Assembly: GCA_900317515.1 (NCBI GenBank)
Contig: ONHA01000008.1
Span: forward strand, 19,821-83,820
DNA from: an uncultured Eubacteriales bacterium
GTDB lineage: Bacteria; Bacillota; Clostridia; Lachnospirales; Lachnospiraceae
Direction: 5' to 3'
Length of the DNA: 64,000 nucleotides
Part shown: piece after piece, positions 7,541 through 15,460 of the stretch
How the letters are laid out: every line of letters starts with the position of its first letter
How positions within the stretch are numbered: the stretch's first letter is position 1
Position numbers and translations under genes: made by a program
The notes under the pieces: generated by a model
The model's input: only the letters and a program-made list of their open reading frames with translations
Databases searched by the model: none
Told to the model about the DNA's origin: nothing

Positions 7541-8464
7541 ATGGCGGGCTATATCTCTGAATTCTTCGGATATCGAGCAGAGGACTCTTCTGCCGTTGCC
7601 CTTTGCGCAGCAAATCAAAAGAGGTGTCCGTTTCTTGGGACACAGTGCACAAAAGTTCTGTCTCGAGATCGTACAGTTTCTGGTGTCTGCTCTATACATC
7701 AGAGTTCAGATAAATCTCCTGATGTCATTTGCTGCCCAATAAGAATATACGCTGATGACTATAAAATGCTGAAAACTATAGCACAATCCGCATTTAAAAA
7801 AGAATACAACCTCTATTCTGGCCGAGCCGCTGTTGCCAGGGCAAAAACCGAAGGAGGAGCTATTGCTGTCTTTGGACATGGATGGGGTGGAGAGTTACGC
7901 CTGCCTCAGAGGAAAGGAACAGGATCATATTTTGTTGATTGGGTTCTTGCGCTTTTAGATGAAACAGGTGAATTGATAGAATTTACCGCCATTGAGGTTC
8001 AGGCTATTGATACTACCGGAAATTATCGAGAGGCAAGAGCGGCGTTATTAAAAGACAGATCCTTGAAATCCGATACAGTTGGATTAAACTGGGAGAATGT
8101 TTCGAAACGAATTATCCCGCAGCTTATATACAAAGGTCAGGTGTTGCAACGAGAGGATTTATGCCGTACAGGACTTTACTTTGTATGCCCGCGTCCTGTT
8201 TATGATCGTGTGTTGAATAGACTTGGCGGAAAGGATAAAATACCTAAATTTCCGACACAGCCAGCATCAATTCACTTCATTTCATACGATTACTTGAGCT
8301 CGTTTTCTGATACTGCAGATGGAGAAATTGTTCCATTGGGTATTACAGAGGAGCATTGCACAACTGTTTATAAGGTTCAAGAAGCGTTCTCGGCTATGGA
8401 CTTGCCGGAAGGAAACGTATATCGAGATGCAATAATGCGCTCACTATATGGCAATGAAGAGTGA
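7541..8464 (+). CDS. NotI-family type II restriction endonuclease
   Basis: The N-terminus (ISEFFGYRAEDSS..., CPFLGTQCTKV, GVCSI) matches the NotI family, which folds around an iron atom held by four cysteines; cysteines at 22, 29, 36, 50, 64 and 65 are candidates. The NotI active site is D...E-x-Q; here D133 (FVDWVLALL) and E152-V-Q154 (AIEVQAIDTTGNYR) fit. The gene follows the methyltransferase at once. NotI and EagI cut GC-only palindromes, but this enzyme's site is not predictable from sequence. The length (307 residues) is slightly below that of NotI. Confidence 0.85.
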   Translation: MAGYISEFFGYRAEDSSAVALCAANQKRCPFLGTQCTKVLSRDRTVSGVCSIHQSSDKSPDVICCPIRIYADDYKMLKTIAQSAFKKEYNLYSGRAAVARAKTEGGAIAVFGHGWGGELRLPQRKGTGSYFVDWVLALLDETGELIEFTAIEVQAIDTTGNYREARAALLKDRSLKSDTVGLNWENVSKRIIPQLIYKGQVLQREDLCRTGLYFVCPRPVYDRVLNRLGGKDKIPKFPTQPASIHFISYDYLSSFSDTADGEIVPLGITEEHCTTVYKVQEAFSAMDLPEGNVYRDAIMRSLYGNEE

Positions 8465-8553
8465 AAAAGGTAAAGGTTGTATTAATAAAGGGAATATTAC
8501 TGGCCGCAGGCGGTGCTTTTGACGCATTGCTTATAAAGAACCAAGCGGAGTGA
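8461..8553 (+). CDS. Candidate 30-residue peptide between endonuclease and ATPase genes
   Basis: A GTG start overlaps the endonuclease stop (GTGA arrangement) and the ORF ends at a TGA that overlaps the GGAGA ribosome binding site of the ATPase gene at 8560. The product (VKKVKVVLIKGILLAAGGAF then DALLIKNQAE) has a basic N-terminus and a hydrophobic middle. It may simply couple translation of the two genes, or be a short membrane-active peptide. No homologue is recognised and the start has a weak ribosome binding site. Confidence 0.3.
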   Translation: MKKVKVVLIKGILLAAGGAFDALLIKNQAE

Positions 8554-8559
8554 GGAGAC

Positions 8560-10221
8560 ATGATAAAAAAATTACACATAATACAGTACCGGAAACTTAA
8601 AGATTTAGAGCTGGACTTCGCACCGGGAATAAACGCGATTTCTGGAACTAATGGTACATGTAAGACATCCATACTGCACTTATTTAGCAATTCACTTCAA
8701 GCGGTTACCAGCAGTTGTGATTGGGTAACCGATAAAAAATGTCTACAAGTGATAAATGCCGTAAACGCTGTGACAAACCCCAAAGTTGAGACTTTAACAC
8801 GTGGTGATAAGCAATACAATGACCCTGCACACGGAGTTAGTGGAGTGCTGTTTAATGTTGACTATTGGGGTCAGGAGTCTCTTGGGTTCCGACGTCACAA
8901 TTCTTCTATTAATACCCGGTACGCAATCAAACCGTTATACAAAAGAGGTTCTCACGAAAAGTTGCCGTATTGCCCCGTTATTTATCTTGGGTTGTCCAGG
9001 CTTGTGCCTTATGGTGAATTTCAAAATGACGAAGCAATTGAAGGCATACGCAAAGCACTTCCTGCTGAATACCAAAATGAGATTAACGAGTTATATAGAA
9101 AATTCACGCACTATGAAATCACATATAGTTCAGCACAGCAAATGGGTGATTTAAAAACGCGAGCTGAGTTTTCAAGTAATTTTGAAGGCATTGATTCGAA
9201 TACAATATCTGCCGGTGAAGATAATCTTTATATTATTCTTGCGGCCATCGTGTCATTGAAGTATTACTATAATTCAATTAACTCACAGCGTGATATCGAA
9301 AGTGTTATACTTGTGGATGAACTAGATGCAACGCTACACCCTGCGTATCAGATTAAGGTTTTAAATGTTCTCAGGGAGTATTGTGCACAATATAAAATTC
9401 AAGCGGTATTTACAACGCATAGTATGTCAGCTATTGAAGATTTACTTGCCAAAAAAGATAATGTCATTTATCTTCTCGATAACATTACGAGTGTTGTAAA
9501 AATGGATGACCCTGATTTTTATAAAATCAAAATGCATTTGAGCTCTCTGACAAAAGAGAATATATATCAAGACAAAATAATTCCAATCTTTACTGAAGAC
9601 GCAGAAGCCAGATTCTTGCTAGGGATGATGTTTGATTATTTTTCTTATAAACATCCAGAAGAATTTGCATCAGTTCATAATCTGTTTTATTTGGTAAAGG
9701 CCAGCCTTGGAGCTGATAGTTTGTCTGATATTTTTAAAGATAGCAAAATGCTTCGCATGACGATGAGTTCCATTTGTGTGTTGGATGGAGACCATACGTC
9801 TGATCTCTCCAATTGCATTATCGCTTTACCAGGAAAGAACAACCACGATGCACCGGCGGGATTGTCTCCAGAACAACTCCTTTTAGAATACGCTCAGATA
9901 ATATATGACGCTGATGATGCTTTTTGGACGGACCGTGTAATCGTAGATAAAGGATATAGCAAGCCTTATTATTTGGAGCATATCCGTGATCCATGGCAGC
10001 AATTTCAAGATGATGAAGCAAATGGAAGAGCAAACAAGAAACGTAGAGTGTTTGTAAAGGAGCTGTTTAATAGCGAAAAGACATTTTTTGAATTGCTATT
10101 TAAACATTGGTTACATAACCCAGAAAATACAGCTACTCTAAATAAGTTCTACTACGATTTGAAGATATTGTTCAAAAAAGTCGCTATGTATAACGAAATA
10201 AATCCTAATGAATGGAAATAG
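8560..10221 (+). CDS. OLD-like AAA/ABC-type ATPase with C-terminal TOPRIM-like domain
   Basis: The N-terminus resembles RecF/SMC-type AAA_21 ATPases: LHIIQYRKLKDLELDFAPG, Walker A SGTNGTCKTS (28-37), signature-like NTISAGEDNL (214-223), Walker B VILVDELDATLHP (249-261) and H-loop FTTHS (284-288). The C-terminal part has a possible TOPRIM site: E346 (PIFTEDAEARFLL) and D409/D411 (CVLDGDH). This order is that of OLD-family nucleases, which include several phage-defence effectors such as GajA. The Walker A Gly before Lys is replaced by Cys34. The gene is co-directional with the restriction-modification genes and 26 bp ahead of a Dam-type methylase. Confidence 0.8.
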   Translation: MIKKLHIIQYRKLKDLELDFAPGINAISGTNGTCKTSILHLFSNSLQAVTSSCDWVTDKKCLQVINAVNAVTNPKVETLTRGDKQYNDPAHGVSGVLFNVDYWGQESLGFRRHNSSINTRYAIKPLYKRGSHEKLPYCPVIYLGLSRLVPYGEFQNDEAIEGIRKALPAEYQNEINELYRKFTHYEITYSSAQQMGDLKTRAEFSSNFEGIDSNTISAGEDNLYIILAAIVSLKYYYNSINSQRDIESVILVDELDATLHPAYQIKVLNVLREYCAQYKIQAVFTTHSMSAIEDLLAKKDNVIYLLDNITSVVKMDDPDFYKIKMHLSSLTKENIYQDKIIPIFTEDAEARFLLGMMFDYFSYKHPEEFASVHNLFYLVKASLGADSLSDIFKDSKMLRMTMSSICVLDGDHTSDLSNCIIALPGKNNHDAPAGLSPEQLLLEYAQIIYDADDAFWTDRVIVDKGYSKPYYLEHIRDPWQQFQDDEANGRANKKRRVFVKELFNSEKTFFELLFKHWLHNPENTATLNKFYYDLKILFKKVAMYNEINPNEWK

Positions 10222-10247
10222 AATCTTGATGGAAAGGAGCTATGTAA

Positions 10248-11096
10248 ATGCCACAGACATATACGCCATTACGGTATCCTGGCGGGAAGACTAAATTATA
10301 TAGCTATGTTAAAACCATCATAGATGCTAATAATCTCCATGGCACATATATAGAGCCTTTTGCCGGAGGGGCTGGGCTGGCTTTAAAACTTTTATTCAAG
10401 AATGATGTAAAACGAATTGTGATTAACGATTCAGATCCAGCAATTTATGCTATATGGCAGGCAATTCTTGAATCGCCCGATGAACTGTGTCGTTTTATTA
10501 TGGAGGTTCCATTAACTATAGATGAATGGGAGCACCAGAGAAACTTGTATATGACTTTGCATGATGCTCCTTCAATAGAACTAGCCAAATCGGCCTTTTA
10601 CTTAAACCGGACGAATATTTCTGGTGTCATAATGGGTGGTGTCATTGGCGGAAAAAAACAAACAGGAAATTATAAAATAGATGCTCGTTTTAACAGATCT
10701 GAACTGGTTAGAAAAATCAATGATATATATCAGAAGCGAGATAATATAGATATATATAATTTAGATGCGCTTCGTTTCCTTGAGCCAGCAGTGCTTCGAC
10801 ATTACTATAAAGCGTTCATAAACTTTGACCCGCCTTATGTGATTAAGGGTAGTGAATTGTATATGAATGCATATCAGGAAATAGATCATCGACGCCTTAA
10901 AGATGCCATTCAAAAATGCACCAGAAAATGGATTGTAACCTATGATGTATGTGATTTAATTGCGGAACTGTATGGAGAGTATCGTAGTAGCTTTTTGCAT
11001 CTTACCTACAGCGCAAATGGATCAAGAAAAGCCAAGGAGTATATATTCTTTAGTGATAATCTTGTAGTGCCGGATACGATTGCATTATGTGAATAA
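10248..11096 (+). CDS. D12-class (Dam-type) N6-adenine DNA methyltransferase
   Basis: Motifs are LRYPGGKTKL at 8-17, AdoMet motif IEPFAGGAGLA (35-45), RTNISGV (121-127) and the catalytic DPPY (194-197), in the order of Dam/M.DpnII alpha-class enzymes. At 282 residues it has full family length. AAGGAG at about 10236 serves as ribosome binding site. Because a C5 methyltransferase already pairs with the endonuclease, this enzyme more likely serves the ATPase-TOPRIM protein, either as self-protection or to mark its target. That pairing is inferred from gene order. Confidence 0.92.
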   Translation: MPQTYTPLRYPGGKTKLYSYVKTIIDANNLHGTYIEPFAGGAGLALKLLFKNDVKRIVINDSDPAIYAIWQAILESPDELCRFIMEVPLTIDEWEHQRNLYMTLHDAPSIELAKSAFYLNRTNISGVIMGGVIGGKKQTGNYKIDARFNRSELVRKINDIYQKRDNIDIYNLDALRFLEPAVLRHYYKAFINFDPPYVIKGSELYMNAYQEIDHRRLKDAIQKCTRKWIVTYDVCDLIAELYGEYRSSFLHLTYSANGSRKAKEYIFFSDNLVVPDTIALCE

Positions 11097-11135
11097 ATAA
11101 GTTCGAATGTTACAGTGAAAAGATTGGTGTGTGAA

Positions 11136-11294
11136 ATGGCAGGAATTGAGACAAGTAAATTCATCGCGCCGATTCTGAGACATAAGCCCAAAGAGATTTG
11201 GATTTCCATCCTGCCCTGCCCCTCCCCTCCCGCAGCCCACTCAAAAGCGGCATGCCGGGTTATTCCCGGCAGGCCGCTACAAGAGGAACCGTAA
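11136..11294 (+). pseudogene. Truncated kptA (RNA 2'-phosphotransferase) N-terminus fused to junction sequence
   Basis: The ORF starts MAGIETSKFIAPILRHKPKE, which strongly resembles the first residues of KptA/Tpt1 (xSKFLSLVLRHKPE). After about 22-25 codons the match ends and the frame runs through GC-rich sequence (from about 11212) to a stop just before comB copy 2. The remaining ~155 residues of KptA, including the catalytic part, are absent. The break coincides with the return from AT-rich to GC-rich DNA, so it marks the right edge of the island. It is not expected to be functional. Confidence 0.65.
11246..11277 (+). promoter_or_regulatory. GC-rich hairpin before comB copy 2
   Basis: AGCGGC-A-TGCCGGG pairs with CCCGGCA-G-GCCGCT around a TTATT loop, with a single A/G mismatch. 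No U-tract follows. It might be the remnant of a terminator or protect the comB mRNA. No promoter is visible between the island and comB copy 2. Confidence 0.4.
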
Positions 11295-11295
11295 A

Positions 11296-11988
11296 ATGAA
11301 AATCAGCATCTGCCACTTAATCGAAGGAGCAAAAAAGGCCGACGGTCTCACCGTGATCATCGACGTCTTCCGCGCCTTCTCGCTCGAGTGTTACCTCTAT
11401 GCGATGGGAGCCCGCGAGATTCGGCCTGTCGGCAGGATCGAGGAGGCCTTCGCCTGGAAAAATGAAGACCCCGAATGTCTCCTCGCCGGCGAGCGCGGCG
11501 GAAAGATGTGCGAGGGGTTTGACTTCGGAAACTCGCCGTCAGCCGCAGAGAAGATCGATGTGCGCGGTAAGAGGATCATCCACACGACCAGCGCGGGAAC
11601 CCAGGGGGTCGTGAACGCCGTCCACGCCGAAGAAATCATCGGCGGGGCGCTCGTGAATGCGCGGGCAATCGCGGCTTATATTAAAAAGAAGAACCCGGAG
11701 AAGGTCTCGCTCGTGTGCATGGGCAACGGCGGCGTCAGGCCGGCAGCGGAGGACGAGCTCTGTGCGGAGTACATCAGGGCGCTGCTGCTCGGCGAGGAGA
11801 TCCCGGATTTTGACGAGAGAGTGCAGCATCTTCGGATTCAGGGAGGTGAGCATTTCTTCGATCCGGAGCGGCAGGAGATATTTCCGGAGGCGGATTTCTG
11901 GCGCTGCATCGAGTACGATAAGTTTGATTTTGTGGTGAGGATCGAGCGGGATGAGAGCGGTCTCACAGCGAGAAAGCTTGAGCGGTGA
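11296..11988 (+). CDS. ComB-like 2-phosphosulfolactate phosphatase family protein, copy 2
   Basis: This 230-residue protein carries the same family motifs as copy 1 (VIIDVFRAFS, LLAGERGGK, GFDFGNSPS, HTTSAGTQG, VCMGNGGVRPA). DNA identity to copy 1 is patchy: 11338-11414 is identical to 4642-4718 (77 bp) and 11691-11771 to 4995-5075 (81 bp), while the first 42 bp and the 3' end differ clearly. The pattern suggests gene conversion between older paralogues or an uneven duplication. A GAGGA ribosome binding site precedes the ATG. Confidence 0.85.
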   Translation: MKISICHLIEGAKKADGLTVIIDVFRAFSLECYLYAMGAREIRPVGRIEEAFAWKNEDPECLLAGERGGKMCEGFDFGNSPSAAEKIDVRGKRIIHTTSAGTQGVVNAVHAEEIIGGALVNARAIAAYIKKKNPEKVSLVCMGNGGVRPAAEDELCAEYIRALLLGEEIPDFDERVQHLRIQGGEHFFDPERQEIFPEADFWRCIEYDKFDFVVRIERDESGLTARKLER

Positions 11989-11992
11989 CATG

Positions 11993-12030
11993 AAAACGGG
12001 GATGGTTTGGGAGAATCATCCTCGTTTTAT
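11993..12030 (+). terminator. Intrinsic terminator after comB copy 2
   Basis: AAAACGGGGATG pairs with CATCCTCGTTTT (one G-T pair), followed by a T-rich tract. Confidence 0.75.
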
Positions 12031-12044
12031 TTACTTTACAGACC

Positions 12045-12072
12045 TTGAATGATGTGGTATCATAATTATGAT
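12045..12072 (+). promoter_or_regulatory. Toxin-antitoxin promoter with overlapping palindromic operator
   Basis: TTGAAT (12045-12050), a 16-bp spacer and TATGAT (12067-12072). The 12-bp palindrome TCATAATTATGA (12060-12071) covers the -10, and a further half-site-like GGAATTATGATG follows. This is the usual layout for self-repression by a Phd/YefM antitoxin. A second -10-like TATAAT lies at 12110-12115. Confidence 0.55.
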
Positions 12073-12136
12073 GGAATTATGATGAAATATTGAGCTTCAG
12101 AGCCGATATTATAATTGTAGAAGGAGGAGGCCTGGT

Positions 12137-12406
12137 ATGATTACAATACGTCCGGTTTCAGATCTGAGATATAAATTCTCTGAAATAGAAAGCGTCGTCA
12201 GGGAGGGGGCGCCTGTTTATCTCACTAAGAACGGGTATGGAAGTATGGTTGTTATGAGTATCGAAACCTATTCGGAGCTGGTGGATCGTACAGAGGATGC
12301 ACTTGATGAGGCAGATTATTATGCCGCTGTGAGCACGAAGAGGATGTCTCATGATGAGGTGTTTTCCGGAATCAGGAGGCAGTTAGATGGAAAAGAAGAC
12401 GTATGA
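12137..12406 (+). CDS. Phd/YefM-family antitoxin
   Basis: An 89-residue protein with the Phd/YefM N-terminal DNA-binding fold (ITIRPVSDLRYKFSEIESVV, then PVYLTKNGYGSMVVMSIETY). The acidic C-terminus (DRTEDALDEADYYAA) should wrap the toxin. AAGGAGGAGG is the ribosome binding site. It overlaps the toxin gene by 20 bp, the standard arrangement. It neutralises the ParE/RelE-like toxin and probably represses the operon. Confidence 0.9.
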   Translation: MITIRPVSDLRYKFSEIESVVREGAPVYLTKNGYGSMVVMSIETYSELVDRTEDALDEADYYAAVSTKRMSHDEVFSGIRRQLDGKEDV

Positions 12407-12704
12407 ATTGCGATATCTTCCGCTGTTTTATGAAGATCTTTCTCAAAGCATCAATTACATAAAAGAGAGGCTCCATAATCCACAAGCCGCGTCACAACTG
12501 CTGGAAGATGTTGAAGATGCTATTTTCAGAAGAAGCGACTGTGCAGAATCATTCGAACCTTATCCGACAACCAGAGAGAGAGAAACTCCATATTATACGA
12601 TTTACGTCAGAAATTATGTGATATATTATGTTGTGATTGATCACACTATTATGGAAATGAGACGATTTCTCTATAAAGGAAGAAATCGTTGGGACATAAT
12701 TTGA
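12387..12704 (+). CDS. ParE/RelE-superfamily toxin
   Basis: The 105-residue product begins YELRYLPLFYEDLSQSINYI and ends with TPYYTIYVRNYVIYYVVIDH and RRFLYKGRNRW, typical of the RelE/ParE fold. Members either cleave ribosomal mRNA (RelE) or poison gyrase (ParE); the sequence is closer to the ParE-like plasmid-stabilisation group but activity cannot be assigned. It is translated from within the antitoxin gene's 3' end. Confidence 0.87.
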   Translation: MEKKTYELRYLPLFYEDLSQSINYIKERLHNPQAASQLLEDVEDAIFRRSDCAESFEPYPTTRERETPYYTIYVRNYVIYYVVIDHTIMEMRRFLYKGRNRWDII

Positions 12705-12730
12705 CCAAAACGGATTTCAAGGAGACTCTA

Positions 12731-13336
12731 ATGAACAATTCAAAAAATGAAGAACTCGACCGTCTCTTCAGCTTTTTCCGGCTCATCGACCGGGAGAAGT
12801 TCATCGGGCGGCAGACCTACCTGACCGACGGAAATCGGAAGGAGAACGACGCGGAGCACGCCTGGCACATGGCGATCATGACCGTCCTGCTCGCAAAGTA
12901 CGCGAACGAGGAGATCGATGTGCTGAAGACCGTGACCATGCTCTTAATTCACGACCTGGTGGAGATCTACGCCGGGGACACCTACGCCTACGACGACGCG
13001 GGGAAGGAGACCCAGGCCGCGCGGGAGCGCGAGGCCGCGGAGAAGGTCTACGGGACCCTGCCAAAAGAGCAGGGCGAGTGGCTTAAAGGGATCTGGCTCG
13101 AGTTTGAGGCTCAGGAGACCCCGGAGGCGAAGTTTGCGCGAACCATGGACAACCTGCAGCCGATGATGCTGAACGACTCTACGAACGGGATCTCGTGGGT
13201 GGAGCACGGGGTTCATCTGTCACAGATCTTAAAGAGAAATGAGAGGACACACTGCGGGTCGGAAGTCCTGTGGGAGTATGCGAAGGAGAATTTTCTGATG
13301 CCGCATGTGGAAAAGGGACATATAATAAAGGATTGA
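12731..13336 (+). CDS. HD-domain phosphohydrolase (YfbR-like)
   Basis: A 201-residue HD_3-type protein with metal-binding histidines in NDAEHAWHMAIM and the HD pair in LLIHDLVEIYAGDTYAYD. Relatives such as YfbR dephosphorylate deoxynucleoside 5'-monophosphates. ATG at 12731 is preferred over an upstream in-frame ATG at 12689 because AAGGAG (12719-12724) precedes it, while 12689 lies within the toxin gene. Confidence 0.87.
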   Translation: MNNSKNEELDRLFSFFRLIDREKFIGRQTYLTDGNRKENDAEHAWHMAIMTVLLAKYANEEIDVLKTVTMLLIHDLVEIYAGDTYAYDDAGKETQAAREREAAEKVYGTLPKEQGEWLKGIWLEFEAQETPEAKFARTMDNLQPMMLNDSTNGISWVEHGVHLSQILKRNERTHCGSEVLWEYAKENFLMPHVEKGHIIKD

Positions 13337-13379
13337 GGAGAGAAGACGGATTCCGGGGACGGTTTCGGAGACGGTTTCC

Positions 13380-13437
13380 GGGGACGGTTCTTGAAAAACG
13401 CTTCTCTAAGGAGAAGCGTTTCTCTGAGAACCGTCCC
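13380..13437. repeat. Hairpin repeat element 1 (GGGACGGTT family)
   Basis: Two arms, GGGACGGTTCTTGAAAAACG... and ...CGTTTCTCTGAGAACCGTCCC, enclose TAAG and can fold into an imperfect hairpin of about 26 bp. Directly upstream (13345-13379) are two more partial copies of the GACGGTTTC core. Shares its ends with elements at 16284 and 25342. Confidence 0.8.
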
Positions 13438-13457
13438 TGAAACCTGCTGGAGAAAAT

Positions 13458-15455
13458 ATGGAAAATACGGTAAAGAAAAAGAAGAAAAGAAGCTCCCGGC
13501 CGTCCTCCGCGAACCGGCGGAGGCGGGAGGAGCTGCTCTTAAGCCTCATGAGCGAGCCGCTCCGTGAAATCGCCGAGGAGGCCGCGGAGGAGATGCGGGA
13601 GTATGTGCGGGTCAAACTGGTCCGCTATTTCTCGAACGAGAAGATCGAGGAGAAGGTCTACTACGGGCGCAAGCAGTATGAGTATGTGCCCGTGACGGAC
13701 ATGACTGCTCTCGAGCATTATCTGAAGACGATCTTTGTCCGCACCGGGCACATCGGGAAGGACTATGCTGCCGGGCTGATTCTGAACAGGAAGAAGCCGG
13801 GGTATGTGTTCCTGAAGGAAGTCCGGCGCATAAGACCGGATTTCGCGCAGAAATATGATCCGATCTGGAAGGACGCGGGTGAGGAGCTCATGGCCTTCGT
13901 CGACCCGATGCAGTGCATAAACGATGCCTGCAAGCTGTTTGACCGGGCGCGGATCATGGAGCTGCTGGCCCAGAACCCCCATACGAAGCAGATGCTGAGG
14001 GAGATGGGCCTGGTCCGGCAGGAGGTCGTTGACCGGGTGCCGGAACGCTACGTGGACCTCTACCCCGAGTGCCGGAAGATGATGCGGCACTTTGTCCTGC
14101 ACATCGGGCCGACCAACTCCGGCAAGACCTACCAGGCCATCAAAGCCCTGGAGAAGGCCGGCAGCGGCGTCTACCTTGGACCGCTGAGGCTCCTGGCCTA
14201 CGAGCAGTACGAGCGCATCAACGCGGACGGGGAGCCCTGCTCGCTCTTAACCGGCGAGGAGCGGATTGAGAAGGAGGATGCATTTTTCACCGCATCCACC
14301 ATCGAGATGGCGGACCTTGACCGGTTCTACGTGGCCGCGGTCATCGACGAGGCCCAGATGGTGGAGGACCGCGAGAGGGGCGGTGCCTGGACGGCGGCGA
14401 TCCTGGGCCTTCGGGCGGCCGAGATCCATATCTGCGCCTCGCTCAATGCGGAGAAGATCCTCGTGCGGATGATCGAGGAGTGCGGCGACACTTACGAGGT
14501 CATGTACCACGAGCGGAAGACGCAGCTGATACCGGAGTCTAAGTGCTTTTCATTTCCGAAGGACGTCAAAAAGGGTGATGCCCTGATCGTCTTCTCGCGG
14601 AAAGATGTGCACGCGGTCGCGTCGGAAATGAAGAGACGCGGCAGAAAATGCAGCCTCATCTACGGGGCCCTGCCCTACGATGTGCGGCACGAGCAGGCGG
14701 CTTTGTTCGCCTCGGGCGAAAATGAGGTCGTCGCCGCCACGGACGCGATTGGCATGGGCATGAACCTTCCGATCCGGCGGGTCGTGTTCCTCGTGAGAGA
14801 TAAATTCGACGGGAAAATGCACCGCTACCTCCACACCGACGAGTACAAGCAGATCGCAGGGCGGGCAGGCCGCCTGGGACTCTACGAGAAGGGCTACGCC
14901 GCCTGCGTGGATGAGCCCGAGAGGCTCAGAGAGGCACTTCGAAGGAAGGATAAGACGATTAAGAAGGCGGTCATTGCATTTCCGAGGACTCTGCTCGGCA
15001 TCGATGCACCGCTCTCCGCGATCATCCGCCAGTGGATCGAGGCGGACAGCAGCGCGGGCTACGTGAAGGCGGTCGCGCTCCGGGAGCTCATGCTCGCGCG
15101 GGAGATGGAGGCGGACGGGATCGACGACAAGGAGTTCATCTACCGCTTCATCACGATGCCGTTTGACGAGCGGGACGACGACCTGCACGGGACATTTGTA
15201 GAGATGTACCGGCGGGAGTGGAGCGGCAGGCACTACGATATCCGGTCGCGGCTGGTTTCGGAGCTCCCGGAGACGCTGAAGGAGCTGGAGCACCTCTACA
15301 GATTGTACGACCTTCTCTATGTCTACGGCTCGCGCTACGGCGAGGAGGAGGCCCTGACACAGCTCTTTGCGATGAAAAATGTCGTCTCGGAGAAAATCAT
15401 GGAGCTCCTGGCTGCGGAGAAGTTTGAGACGGCGAGAGACTGGCACAAATTTTGA
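13458..15455 (+). CDS. SUV3-like DExH-box RNA helicase
   Basis: The helicase core sits at residues ~210-520: Walker A GPTNSGKTYQAI, motif Ia-like LGPLRLLAYEQYER, a DEAQ box (VIDEAQMVEDRERGG), LIYGALPYDVRHEQ, the motif V-like ATDAIGMGMNLPIRRVVF and motif VI QIAGRAGR. This set is characteristic of SUV3, the helicase of the mitochondrial RNA degradosome, rather than of common bacterial DEAD-box proteins. The first ~200 residues are a lysine/arginine-rich tail and a helical domain not recognised. A role in RNA turnover is inferred. The stop overlaps the start region of the HAD gene. Confidence 0.85.
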   Translation: MENTVKKKKKRSSRPSSANRRRREELLLSLMSEPLREIAEEAAEEMREYVRVKLVRYFSNEKIEEKVYYGRKQYEYVPVTDMTALEHYLKTIFVRTGHIGKDYAAGLILNRKKPGYVFLKEVRRIRPDFAQKYDPIWKDAGEELMAFVDPMQCINDACKLFDRARIMELLAQNPHTKQMLREMGLVRQEVVDRVPERYVDLYPECRKMMRHFVLHIGPTNSGKTYQAIKALEKAGSGVYLGPLRLLAYEQYERINADGEPCSLLTGEERIEKEDAFFTASTIEMADLDRFYVAAVIDEAQMVEDRERGGAWTAAILGLRAAEIHICASLNAEKILVRMIEECGDTYEVMYHERKTQLIPESKCFSFPKDVKKGDALIVFSRKDVHAVASEMKRRGRKCSLIYGALPYDVRHEQAALFASGENEVVAATDAIGMGMNLPIRRVVFLVRDKFDGKMHRYLHTDEYKQIAGRAGRLGLYEKGYAACVDEPERLREALRRKDKTIKKAVIAFPRTLLGIDAPLSAIIRQWIEADSSAGYVKAVALRELMLAREMEADGIDDKEFIYRFITMPFDERDDDLHGTFVEMYRREWSGRHYDIRSRLVSELPETLKELEHLYRLYDLLYVYGSRYGEEEALTQLFAMKNVVSEKIMELLAAEKFETARDWHKF

Positions 15456-15460
15456 GAGAA

